Positions 35,538 to 45,842 of a DNA stretch of 64,000 nucleotides are shown piece by piece. This DNA comes from Flaccisagitta enflata (taxonomy: Eukaryota; Chaetognatha; Sagittoidea; Aphragmophora). Within the stretch, counting starts at the first letter, position 1. Each line of letters opens with the position of its first letter. Below the pieces are notes generated by a model. The model was not told the origin of the DNA. It was given only the letters and a program-made list of their open reading frames with translations, and ran no database searches. A program made the position numbers and the translations under genes. The stretch is taken from NCBI GenBank assembly GCA_965153355.1, contig OZ231126.1, forward strand, positions 46,810,001 through 46,874,000. Direction: 5' to 3'.

Positions 35538-35818
35538 CAGAGGGCGTGTTTCTAGTGAAGACGAAAGTCGCGTTTGTTCCTGTGAAACGCGATAACAGCG
35601 TGAACACATATTCAAGATTCAAGATTTTCAACTGTCCCACGAGGGAGTGAGCGAAGTGAGTGAGCGAGCCCGTGAACAGAGCGAGCGAGCAAAGCGGAGC
35701 GCTGCGGAGCGAGTGAGCGGAGTGAGCGGAGTGAGCGGTGCGAGCGAACAAACGAACGCAGCGAGCGACCGAGTGGCCCTTTCAAAACGCGATTGTCTTT
35801 GACTAGAAACGCCCCCTG
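35538..35818. mobile_element. TIR element, GGGCGTGTTTCT family, copy 2
   Basis: CAGAGGGCGTGTTTCTAGTG at the left and CTAGAAACGCCCCCTG at the right are inverse complements with small differences. The core is a GAGCGAAGTGAGTGAGCGAG-type repeat shared with 12636-12891. No target duplication was identified. Confidence 0.8.
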
Positions 35819-36506
35819 AGTTGCACCCAAAACACAAATGATTCATCACTGATCAGCATCTTTTTTCCTAACTTAACACACATGATTGACAACAAGCAAC
35901 ATGAACTTTGCCGTCTGCTTTTTGTCACCCATGGTAATCTAAAATCCTGGGTGGAAAAATTGTGCAACAGGGAAAATGCTACAAGAGCCATTTCTCTAAA
36001 TTTTAGATCTCAATATGGCAACGATTGTAACGGAAGAGGATGAACCACCTTTTTGGTCATTCGGTAAAATAGAAAGTTATCACTAACATTTACACTAAGG
36101 AAAATGACGGTGATATTAGCAATGCCATGGAATAACGGATATTGGCAATAGCCAATTTGAGCAATTCTCGCGACTGCGATGTAAATAGAACTTTAGAAGG
36201 CTCTCGGGGAAACGGTTGTTTGTATTGCGGAACATCAAAAGTTTTGCTTTTATCTTTTATGGCGTTTTCTTCTTATTCATTTCTTTTTCTCTGCTTTGAT
36301 TTAAGCGACTGAAAAAGTTTTTCAGTTGTTATAGTGCACAGTTGCTAACTGAATTGCTAATAACTGTGGTTTTTTGCAGTGGTGGTGGGGTTTTTGTAAT
36401 GAGGCGCCAAAGAAGGCATTTTCTGTTTTTGAAGACTCAGCCAATCAACACAGGTTTATCTACTTGCTTGGTTGCAGGGATGCCTGATGCCGTTAATGAT
36501 GTCTAA
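35819..36506. other. intron DNA, no gene recognised
   Basis: Unique-looking sequence with no supported feature. Confidence 0.35.
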
Positions 36507-36704
36507 AACAAGGCCGGATACACGGCTACCCCAGTCGCGTGCGGGTGGGCAGGGGCTATATTTGAGGTCACTTGATCATTTGAGCACGAGCGGTGAGGCC
36601 ATAAACCTAAAAAAAAACAAAAAAGTAAAGTGTGACGGACCGACGGACTGACGGACCGACGGACCGACAGACCGATGGACCCACGGACCGACAAAGTTCG
36701 ACTT
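36507..36704 (-). mobile_element. hairpin-headed element, family A, hairpin truncated
   Basis: AACAAGGCCGGATACACGGC through GACCGACGGACTGACGG to ACAAAGTTCGACTTA. One hairpin arm is lost. Confidence 0.75.
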
Positions 36705-36781
36705 AAGTTCTTTGATGATAGATTTAACCCAATAAATTGGGAAGTAAACAAGTCAGTATGAACGCCACTACCAATACATAA

Positions 36782-37558
36782 AGTAGATCTCGTCTAGACT
36801 TGAGATAACGGGGGCGAGCATTATGGAAAAAAAGATGAAGCAAGGGGATTGATATTTGGAATATAAACTTATTAAATAATGATTTATTGCCCATGATCGT
36901 CAGTTGCCATGGAATCACATTTCCATGTATTCCCGCAATAATATCAATATTTTGAGAAATTTTTTGAGGGAACATTGCATAAAATTTAATTTGCTACAAC
37001 TTTCTCATAGGAATGTCGCTCTTTTAGCCATTGCTAGGGATACCCTCCCTAGCAACAGCCAAATGAGCTATATTCTTCTAAATTTCCAAATTTCTGACAA
37101 CCTGTCTTCATCCTAATGCCAAACGGTTAAAGTTAGGGAATCCAAAAAGGTCTCATTTGAAAGATCTTTCGCATAGCTTCAAAATGGTCATAGATTTTGC
37201 TATGTTTTTCTTATTGCATGGGTGTGAAACACTGACAAACAAGTGGTTTGATTTTTGTTTTTTGCCATAGTTAGTTTTTTCCCATTCCATTTATCATAGC
37301 TTCTCTTCAGAGCAACAGTGCGTCCAAACAAATCGACCGATTGAAACGCAGTTTGCGGCAAACGCTTCATCTTTCAAAGAGCTTCAAATTGGTCACCAAT
37401 AAAGATATGATTCTATTACTTTGAGCCGAGAAATGTTGGAAAATGTACTGTCCTGTTTTTTATGCGCCGCACTGTATATACAAAATATCAGTCCCCTACC
37501 TTCATTTGTTTTTCCACAATGCTTGCCACCATTATCTCATGTCTAGACGAGATCTACT
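36782..37558. mobile_element. 777-bp TIR element with ~85-bp ends
   Basis: AGTAGATCTCGTCTAGAC at the left end is exactly inverted at the right end. The similarity continues for about 85 bp (GAGATAA-GG-GC-AGCATT, GATGAAG, GGGGA-TGATATTT). The right end reads TACAGTAGATCTCG in inverse, reminiscent of Tc1/mariner-type ends, but the left TA is not clear. No transposase is seen. Confidence 0.8.
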
Positions 37559-37671
37559 GTATATTCTAACTGAAGTCTTGAAGGAATGACTTTAGCCTCA
37601 ATCTGAGACCAAAGGAAGCGGAAGAAGTGTGAAAAAAATTCGATGCGGGAAAAAATAGTTGATAAGGCATT

Positions 37672-37705
37672 AGAAGGTCAGCGCTACCCGTCGCCCCATT
37701 TTTTT
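37672..37705 (+). mobile_element. foldback-family end fragment
   Basis: GCATTAGAAGGTCAGCGCTA-CCC matches the terminus GCGTTAGATGGTCAGCGGTA-CCC. Confidence 0.5.
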
Positions 37706-37919
37706 CAAATTGCATCTTTCCTTCAAATCTTTATGATAGTGCTGCGACCTTGGAGAGGCAGAAGATCTATGTTTCTGCTCAAACCAATGTTTGTCTTTCT
37801 CTGAGGGGAAACAAATCAATGCCTGAAATGGCGTTTCAGAGCTAAGGGGAGATGATTTGAAGCCTCAGTTGATACAGTAGGAACCCGCCTCATCGGTCCC
37901 ATTGGGTCTGAAGATTTTT

Positions 37920-38230
37920 AGTTGCGTGCTGCGCGACTCTACAACCCGCTTTGTCGCTGTCCGTCCGTCGGTCTGTCGGTCCGTCCGTCCGTCCGTCACA
38001 CTTTACTTTTTTTGGTTTTTGTGTTCTTTGGCCTCACTGCTCCTGCCCAAATGATGAAGTGACCTCAAATATGGCCCCTGCCCACCCGCACGCGACTGGG
38101 GTAGCCGTGTATCTGGCCTTGTTTTAAGTTTTTGGGGTTTTTGGCATCACTGCTCCTGCCCAAATGATCTGGTATCCTCAATTACGGCCCCTGCCCACCC
38201 GCACGCGACTGGGGTAGCCGTGTATCCGCC
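37920..38230 (+). mobile_element. hairpin-headed element, family A, with duplicated tail
   Basis: AGTTGCGTGCTGCGCGACT head to the GGCCTTGTTTT tail at 38124. A second tail segment then starts at CACTGCTCCTGCCC and ends GTGTATCCGCC near 38230. Confidence 0.8.
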
Positions 38231-38237
38231 ACTGTAC

Positions 38238-38495
38238 TTTGAAGCGAACGGATTTGAGATATCGAATTGCTTTACTAGACCTAGAGAGGATTTTTCTGCC
38301 CAAGATTGCTCCATAGGTCATCTGCTCCTCAGGGGATGCTGCCCAATAACGAGGCATGAGACGACGATAATTCGCTTTCTTGGTAGCGGCAAATTTTCCT
38401 CGCGCCATAAAACCGTCGCTGTAGCCATTACAGCCTTCAGTGGTACTCAAATCGTTGGTGGAGTAAGCAGAGGAAATTTTCTCAAACTTAAAATC
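38238..38495 (-). CDS. unrecognised coding-like block in plastin intron 8
   Basis: The minus strand is open for 86 codons after a stop at 38498. It contains NGYSDGFMARGKFAATKKAN, YRRLMPRYWAASPEEQMTYG and ILGRKILSRSSKAIRYLKSV. It ends at TTCAAA|GTACAG, where a family A tail begins. Composition is charged and protein-like, unlike the surrounding repeats. A plausible acceptor (TTTTAAG) precedes it. I recognise no domain. Confidence 0.3.
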
Positions 38496-38530
38496 TTAAA
38501 TGAGGCGTTCTTGAATCTATTTTGATAGGT

Positions 38531-39055
38531 CATTACGTCGCGTCAAACCTCAGTTTAACATCAGACATCCGGTAGCGAATACGTATCCTGCTTTGCTTAT
38601 TTGAAAGAAAACGTATTTTTCCGTTTTGAACTCCTGGATAAACTTACAGATATATTGTGATTGCGATTGAATCGGTTAAATAGCGACAGAAGGGAAAAAA
38701 GAAACGGCCAGGGTTGCGTTTGGGGCTACATATACCCCCAGCGGCGTCTACATTATTAGGGTCTTCAGGCTTTTATCCGTGTCCGAAAAAGTATATATAT
38801 TCCCCCTCCAAAAAAAAACCATGTTGAAACTTGAATAGAGTATATTTTATCAAATATGAATATTTTTTTTTTTGCAAAAAAGCACCCATTTTCAAGAGAT
38901 CTAAATGATTGTATTATTTGTCAATTAGTTTTTTCTTAGATTTGTATTTCAGTTTGATCATTCAGTTTGTGTCGGACAGCGACTAGCAAGTGGTGTTCGA
39001 CATCAGTATCGTCAGCTGACATCCATAACATACCTTCCCACACGCCCCATTATAA
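38531..39055. other. intron DNA, no gene recognised
   Basis: AT-rich; no supported feature. Confidence 0.35.
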
Positions 39056-39256
39056 AACAAGGCCGGATACACGGCTACCCCAGTCGCGTGCGGGTGGGCA
39101 GGGGCCATATTTGAGGTCAGTGGAGCATTTGGGCAGGAGCGGTATAGCCAAAAAACCCATAAACGCCGAAAAGTAAGGCTTGACAAACCGACGGACCGAC
39201 GGACCGACGGACCGACAGACCGACAAAGCGGGGTGTAGAGTCGCGTAGCACGCGAC
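39056..39256 (-). mobile_element. hairpin-headed element, family A, complete copy
   Basis: AACAAGGCCGGATACACGGC, GTGGGCAGGGGCC, GACGGACCGACGG stretch, GTGTAGAGTCGCGTAGCACG-CGAC end. About 200 bp. Confidence 0.85.
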
Positions 39257-39785
39257 AAAAAATAGCCCAATCCCCTTCCGATTATTTTACTGGCTCCTAT
39301 CAGCCTAGGTATCTCATGTGAAAAGAAGCATGAAAATCGATATCATATCGGACAAGAACTTTCACACGTGGCATGTTGACTTTTCCCTGGCAATTCTCTC
39401 TTGAACAAGTGCTGCGTGTGCGCAAGTGTGTACATGGAAGATGGTTTCAATTTCACGCGACGTGATAAATGAAGCATCGTTTATATTACATTTATAAACT
39501 GAAAACGAGATATTTCTTTCATCTCTGATTCTGGGCTTCCCCGAGTAGAAAATCCCTCCAACGTTTAACGCTTTGATTAACTCATTTGATCCGAAGCATT
39601 TAATCACATCCATAATTCTACAGTGCGATCCATCTCGTTTGCAACAGTTAATGGCGGCCTAACCTTTAAAAAGTCTAAAGTCTAAAAATCTAATTCTGAA
39701 AAAAAGTTCCTGAAAGATGATTGATTCGCATTTTTCCATGAAATGTTCTTAAGGATTTTGAAAAGAAAATGATCCTATAGACATG
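39257..39785. other. intron DNA, no gene recognised
   Basis: No supported feature before the tandem array. Confidence 0.35.
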
Positions 39786-40836
39786 TATGACAGGTGGAAC
39801 AATAAACCCTCACTATACCCCAACTGAAAAATATGGAAGAGGGCCTTGTGAGCCCTCACTGACTAGTTACTACGCGCATCACTCCTAGTTTTCCATTTAG
39901 CAAAACTATCTTGCAAACATCCATTCTGAGTCTAACCCAAACGCTAATGCCTACCAAAATAGATAAGGGCCAATGGTTGTCACCTTTATCACCAAAATTC
40001 AACAAATCACCCAAGGGCAACATTGTTAAGAAACCATACCCTTGAAGGATAGAATCGAGGTCAAGCTCAATGCGACCGCCGGACATTCTCATCCAAGGTA
40101 CTGAGCAGTATGACAGGTGGAACAATAAACCCTCACTATACCCCAACTGAAAAATATGGAAGAGGGCCTTGTGAGCCCTCACTGACTAGTTACTACGCGC
40201 ATCACTCCTAGTTTTCCATTTAGCAAACAGTCTGACCCAAACTCCCTTAAACTTCACTTAGATTTAGCAAAACTAACTTGCAAACATCCATTCTGTCTAA
40301 CCCAAAACCTACCAAAATAGATAAGGGCCAATGGTTGTCACCTTTATCACCAAAATTCAACAAATCACCCAAGGGCAACATTGTTAAGAAACCATACCCT
40401 TGAAGGATAGAATCGAGGTCAAGCTCAATGCGACCGCCGGACATTCTCATCCAAGGTACTGAGCAGTATGACAGGTGGAACAATAAACCCTCACTATACC
40501 CCAACTGAAAAATATGGAAGAGGGCCTTGTGAGCCCTCACTGACTAGTTACTACGCGCATCACTCCTAGTTTTCCATTTAGCAAAACTATCTTGCAAACA
40601 TCCATTCTGAGTCTAACCCAAACGCTAATGCCTACCAAAATAGATAAGGGCCAATGGTTGTCACCTTTATCACCAAAATTCAACAAATCACCCAAGGGCA
40701 ACATTGTTAAGAAACCATACCCTTGAAGGATAGAATCGAGGTCAAGCTCAATGCGACCGCCGGACATTCTCATCCAAGGTACTGAGCAGTATGACAGGTG
40801 GAACAATAAACCCTCACTATACCCCAACTGAAAAAT
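39786..40836. repeat. three tandem units of about 320-360 bp plus a partial fourth
   Basis: Each unit starts ATGACAGGTGGAACAATAAA. It contains GAGCCCTCACTGACTAGTTA, GATAAGGGCCAATGGTTGTC and GACCGCCGGACATTCTCATC, and ends TACTGAGCAGT. Units start near 39787, 40109 and 40468, with the partial one at 40791. They are nearly identical except for about 40 bp inserted in the second. All keep the same minus-strand frame, with PWMRMSGGRIELDLDSILQG and LPLGDLLNFGDKGDNHW. Confidence 0.93.
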
Positions 40837-41534
40837 ATAAAGTATGAAACGAAAAGTGGAATTTTGCAACAAAAAAAAATATTTTTCCTCATTTTTGATA
40901 AAACTAAGCCAAAAAATAACTTTTTTTTCTCTTTGCTTCGATAGACTATATTTATAAAAAGATCGCTCATTTGAAACAAATCTGCTATTGTTAGCTCATA
41001 TGTGACAAAATGTCCTATTTTGCTAAGCATGTTTTCCAGTTATTAATTGAAATGAGGATTATTTTCATTAAAAAAATCTTTAAGAATTATTTTTCAGAAA
41101 ATGCCAAACAATTATCTATAGGAGACTTTTTTGGAATTGTGTTATCTTTACTAATTTTTAAGTTATGCCGTCATGTTGCAAACGAGATGAATTCATACTG
41201 TATCAACCACACTGCACTGTGAGTTGGTAGGCTCGACAGAGTCTATAATGAATGAGGGTAATTTCGCGCCGCTTGACTCGAAATTCATTCCACAGTGGTG
41301 GTCCAGGACTTGCTACTTAAATCTATCTCATTAAATATGCAATTTGATATGAATCGATAAATCCCGAGGGCGGCTCAACCAAGGGCTTCCTCGTTTACCA
41401 GTCGCCGTTGCCAACGATTTTCACAATTTATCTCTTCATTCTATTTCTCGGGGCTCATACTTGCGCCGCAAGTCTTACGGTTGGCAGTAAAGATGAGTGA
41501 TCGATTCATCATAACTCATAAGTATTTATTCTTT
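40837..41534. other. intron DNA, no gene recognised
   Basis: AT-rich with a small TTGCGCCGCAA palindrome near 41461. No gene is supported. Confidence 0.35.
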
Positions 41535-41762
41535 TAGTTGCGGACACGCAACTCTATAAGAGGCTTTATCCGTCCGTCCGTCCGTCTGTCGGTCCGTCGG
41601 TGAGCACGAGTCAAAAAGTGGGAAAATGAGAGTTTTGGAAGTTTTTTGTGTATGTGTCTGTGTTGAAAGGGGCGTTGGGAAGGGCGTTGGATGTGGATGG
41701 GGGTTGGCTGCCCCTGCTCGCCCGTCCGCAACGATATTGTGATCCCGCGTCACTTGTTCTAT
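41535..41762 (+). mobile_element. hairpin-headed element, family C, best copy
   Basis: AGTTGCGGACACGCAACT head, CTATAAGAGGCTTTATCCG, GTCCGTCCGTCTGTCGG stretch, GTGGATGGGGGTTGGCTGCC, GCCCGTCCGCAACGATATTG and CACTTGTTCT tail. Confidence 0.8.
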
Positions 41763-42155
41763 CGTTACTTCACAATGTTTCTCTGTCTCTGTCTATTGGT
41801 TAGTCTTTGTCGGTCTGTATCTGTCTCCGTCCCTTTGTCTTTAGATATGGGAATTCGAAATTGATAAGATAATCATCATAAGTGGAACACAAGTGGACAA
41901 AAAGGACCAGAAACTAGAAAAAACTCATTCTAATAATTATAGAGAGGCTTTGACTTATTGATATGCCATCGTCTTTTCATGGACTAAGCGGGATGTTTTG
42001 ATATTCTGTAGTAGACTTTCCGTCCAAGCGGGATATTGTGGAACGCTTTCATTGTCAGAAATTCCCCATGACAATATGAAACTAAAAAATCATCATAAAA
42101 AAAAAAAAGGAAAAGAAAATTGATATAAATGTTATTGCAAGCACAGAAGCGTAAA

Positions 42156-42269
42156 CTTGAAAATCGATTTATTCTTATTTATAGGGGAAATCATGTGCAT
42201 AATAAAATGACAGAGAGTCACCAGATGACATGATTTTTCCCTATAAATAAGAATAAATCGATTTTCAAG
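42156..42269. mobile_element. 114-bp near-perfect palindrome (MITE-like)
   Basis: CTTGAAAATCGATTTATTCT at 42156 is exactly inverted at 42250-42269. The pairing continues through TATTTATAGGG and, after one extra A/T, CATG, giving arms of about 43 bp around a 28-bp loop. It lies 230 bp inside plastin intron 8 from the exon 8 donor. Confidence 0.8.
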
Positions 42270-42334
42270 AAAAGAAAATATCATGGGAAAAAAAATCATG
42301 ACTTTTTTTTTCATCTCCCTTCAAAGTGTAGATT

Positions 42335-42490
42335 GCGTCTACGTCTGCGTGTCGTCTTCCTGTCGTCTACGTGTCGTCTTCCTGTCGTCTGCGTGGTGTC
42401 TGCGTGTCGTCTACGTGTCGTCTTGCTGTCGTCTTCCTGTCGTCTACGTGTCGTCTTCCTGTCGTCTGCGTTGTGTCTGCGTGGCGTACA
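42335..42490. repeat. 11/22-bp minisatellite (GTCTACGTGTC / GTCTTCCTGTC)
   Basis: About fourteen 11-bp units alternating CGTCTACGTGT and CGTCTTCCTGT. They begin within 10 bp of the plastin exon 8 donor on the intron side. Confidence 0.93.
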
Positions 42491-42495
42491 CTTAC

Positions 42496-42649
42496 CTAGC
42501 GCGGGGTATTTGTTGAAGAGATTAGCGACAAAAGCCAGATTGAGTTTGTAGTTTCCGTTGACGATGTCATTGGGACTGACAAAAGATCGACATCCGATTT
42601 TGTCGGCTTCGTTTAAAACGCCTTCCGCGCGTTTTTTGGGATCAGATTG
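42496..42649 (-). CDS. PLS: plastin exon 8 (end of CH2)
   Basis: Acceptor TTTTACAG, donor CTAG|GTAAGT; phase 0 to phase 1; residues about 323-373. It reads [40 protein letters not shown] and FNKYPAL. The [30 protein letters not shown] block is a hallmark of plastins and closes the first actin-binding unit. Translation into the intron would give a [10 protein letters not shown] repeat, so the donor is essential. Confidence 0.97.
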
Positions 42650-42779
42650 CTGTAAAAGGTCGTAAAAGTGGCAAGTTAACGAGTAGAAACCAGAATTATT
42701 GTGTCTCAAATGGATGGCATTTAGCACCTCGTCTTTGCCGGTTTTAATGACTCAATGTCTGTCTGTATATCTTTCAATG

Positions 42780-42787
42780 TGTCTACC

Positions 42788-42830
<43 letters not shown>

Positions 42831-43004
42831 TTGTCTATCTCTGTCTATCTGTCTCTCTGTCTATCTGTCTATATGTCTATCTGACTCACTGTCTTTATCT
42901 GTCTATTACTCTTGCTCTCTCTCATCCACTTTCTTCTTGTTTCTCTTACTCGCTCGCTTTCTCTAACTCCCCCAATCTTTATGCCTGTCTAATCATCTTG
43001 CCAT

Positions 43005-43043
<39 letters not shown>

Positions 43044-43045
43044 CG
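42780..43045. repeat. (GTCT)n microsatellites
   Basis: Two GTCT/CTGT arrays (42785-42830 and 43008-43042) in plastin intron 7. Confidence 0.93.
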
Positions 43046-43056
43046 CCGGCCGGTCC

Positions 43057-43157
<101 letters not shown>

Positions 43158-43247
43158 GGTTAAGAAAAAAAATTACATCGGAATCACACATTTTTGGCTC
43201 GATTCTCGATTCTCGATTCTCCAATTGTCAGCCGTCTGATTTCTTAC

Positions 43248-43407
43248 CCTCATCGGATCAAGCGTGATTCTCTTGCTCGGATCCGTCTCGTCTCGAGGTT
43301 GGATCTGATGCAAGAGATGCGCGTACGCTTCCGAGTCTTTGATGTCGTCGGTGAAGTTTTTGATTTCCCGTTGGATTCCCGCTCGAGCGAGTTGATAGTT
43401 AACCCAC
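43248..43407 (-). CDS. PLS: plastin exon 7 (CH2)
   Basis: Acceptor GTCTCAG, donor ATGAGG|GTAAGA; phase 2 to phase 0; residues about 269-322. It reads [20 protein letters not shown] then [18 protein letters not shown]. The LLRW-N-L-AG-I-NF-DI-DS-AY-LL-QI-P block matches CH2 of animal plastins. Confidence 0.97.
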
Positions 43408-43938
43408 CTGAGACGCGGCAAAGTCGAGTCGAGAATTTATATTGAATTAACAACGCCTGACTGAAATGACGTGCATGGTTGCCAATGGCAACGTGCCAGA
43501 CCGCACACGTGGCGTTTCTGGTGAAGATTGACTTTGATTTTGCTCTCCTTCTTTTTTTCGCGACTCTTTAATTTTCTTCCTTTTAGGCGCTATATCCTAC
43601 ACACTTGGTTCCTACCTCATTACCCAATACCCATATAAGCGCTTTTTCTATTAAGATAAGACTAGCAGTTAGCAACACTCACAGCTCAAGTACTATGGTA
43701 ATTAGAATATGGCTTAGTTTTGATTCTTTTTAACATTTATAAACTTTTTTTTCACACCGCTTCAACCCAACAAGCACATTGTTCTTAAGCCAACACAAAC
43801 TGCAAAAGCACTCTTTGCTTCAATTCATTTTCCATGCACAGTTGCACATGGCCGATTACTTTATTTACGATTTTACCAACTTTCAAACCCAATCACAAAT
43901 AGTTTCCCCGCCTCCATCCTCAGCCCTGATTGTTGAAC

Positions 43939-44054
43939 CTGAGTAGGATAGCTTCGGGTCCAAGCTTGAGAAGATCTTCGGCCGTTTCTCCGTCTCTCAA
44001 CAAAGCTATGAGTTCGGGATGGTGCATCAAATCGATGTCACTCAACAAACCGAT
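43939..44054 (-). CDS. PLS: plastin exon 6 (CH1-CH2 linker)
   Basis: Acceptor TTTCCACAG, donor CTCAG|GTTCAA; phase 0 to phase 2; residues about 231-269. It reads IGLLSDIDLMHHPELIALLR, DGETAEDLLKLGPEAILLR. In plastins this is the stretch joining CH1 and CH2 (IGLF-DI-L---PEL-ALL-DGE-LE-L--L-PE-LLLRW). The split arginine is completed by the first base of exon 7. Confidence 0.95.
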
Positions 44055-44259
44055 CTGTGGAAAAGTTGTGGGGAAGATGGAGAACGGGGTGGAGGGGAGT
44101 GGGAGGGGGGGGTTTATTCTTTTTTTAATTCCCGTTGTATGTTGTTGCACAAAAGGCTTGGTAAAAAGATGTTACATGAGCATTGAGCAACCAACGACTT
44201 TCGGTCTAAATCGATTTTATAACTTATCTTATCAAATGCCGAGCCTCTCACTTAGGGCT

Positions 44260-44858
44260 AACACCTGTCGAACATTTAGGCGAACCAGGATAAGTTAAGT
44301 GTAATCATTGGCAATGACATTGCTGTCAAAAGTCCTAAAACTTTGCCGAATAAACGTGGGAGCTTTAATTCATGAATTTGGAATATCAAATGCCGTGGTC
44401 ATGGCTCTCACCATCCTGGGGTCGTCCTCAGATGGTGACTTCTTGAAAATCGTCATGGGCTGCAATTGCAAACTGATTTTTTTCCATCTCATCATATCAT
44501 CCAACATTGCCCATCCTGTGCACCAAAAACTGCTCTCCTCCCCTTACTTTTTGATACTCTTCCCCAAAAATATCGGTCATATTTGCGATCTTTTCGCCCC
44601 TGGGGTGCTATAAATGCCTTGAAATGCAGGGTAACTCCTGAAAACACAAACTTGGGAAAAATTGGTAACATTTTAACATTGCAATTAGGATATCATGGCT
44701 GATTTAAGCATCATATTAATTGAAACAAAATCAACCCTTCTTACCACACAAAAATACTACTAATTAGCTATCTTCAGAACAAATCCCATGTTACTGAAGC
44801 CATATTTACTATGAAAATAATAGCTATACATTTTCCGCCTGAATGTTCGACAGGTGTT
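44260..44858. mobile_element. 599-bp element with 23-bp inverted ends
   Basis: AACACCTGTCGAACATTTAG-GCG (44260-44282) is inverted at 44836-44858 with one mismatch. It sits in plastin intron 5. The interior has no recognised coding sequence and no obvious target duplication was found. Confidence 0.65.
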
Positions 44859-45059
44859 AAAAACTCAGGATGGCTAAGAATTTTGTTTCGCATCTTAATT
44901 CATACAAAGATTGACTAAAACATGATTTTGAAACTTGAATTTGAAAAGCCTCACAATCAGACCCGCGATGGCTGGAAATTATGATTTGCAACGCAATTCA
45001 ATTGGAGATTTAGCTTGCAACGGCGCCAACAAGATTTAACAACATATACTCAAACTCAC

Positions 45060-45191
45060 TCTGATGATTTGCCAAAGAAGACCGAGAACGAGATGAGGTT
45101 TTTTCTCCTTGATATCCGTGGCGCCGATGTTAACGACGTGACAGCCAATCGCAGAAGCGGAATTCAGCGCCAAGTTGAGATTCTCTGTCAC
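45060..45191 (-). CDS. PLS: plastin exon 5 (end of CH1)
   Basis: Acceptor CGGTAACAG, donor CAGA|GTGAGT; phase 0 at both ends; residues about 187-230. It reads [65 protein letters not shown] and [13 protein letters not shown] are near-invariant in plastins, so identity is certain. Upstream of its acceptor lies a long ATC microsatellite. Confidence 0.98.
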
Positions 45192-45227
45192 CTGTTACCG
45201 GGAATTAAGGTGAAAAAAAAAATGGTG

Positions 45228-45230
45228 ATT

Positions 45231-45323
<93 letters not shown>

Positions 45324-45472
45324 TTGATAATTGTGATGATGATGTTGATGATTATGATGATGATGATGCTGATGATGCACGATGATGGTGATGATGCACG
45401 ATGATGGTGATGGTGATGATGATGATTATGAGAATGATGAGGATGATCATGGTCATGATCATGGTGATGATG

Positions 45473-45548
<76 letters not shown>

Positions 45549-45552
45549 GATG

Positions 45553-45627
<75 letters not shown>

Positions 45628-45632
45628 CGATT
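45228..45632. repeat. (ATG)n trinucleotide microsatellite, about 400 bp
   Basis: Nearly continuous GAT/ATG units with short variant blocks near 45330-45465. It starts about 35 bp upstream (in gene sense) of the plastin exon 5 acceptor. Methionine and aspartate runs in open frames are artefacts. Confidence 0.98.
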
Positions 45633-45820
45633 TTAACGCAAGGTTGTTTTTACAAGGTTATGTTTTGAAGATCCTCACGGTGCCATGATTCTTTTGAAGG
45701 AGTTTTAATGTTCTATGATACGAACGTGAGTCCAAAGGTGATGATTTGGTGAATTTATGCTTGAATACTTTCGCCTTTTTCCATTTTGAGTTCTATTTTA
45801 AGCTCGTTATCTTTCTTTTT

Positions 45821-45842
45821 AGTCGCGTGCACGCGACTCTAC
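45821..45842 (+). mobile_element. family A head fragment
   Basis: TTTTTAGTCGCGTGCACGCG-ACTCTAC only; the rest of the element is absent. Confidence 0.5.

Noticed and set aside
44308-44702. Plus-strand open frames of 78-101 codons
   Set aside because: They lie inside a TIR element in a plastin intron, overlap each other in different frames and show no domain.
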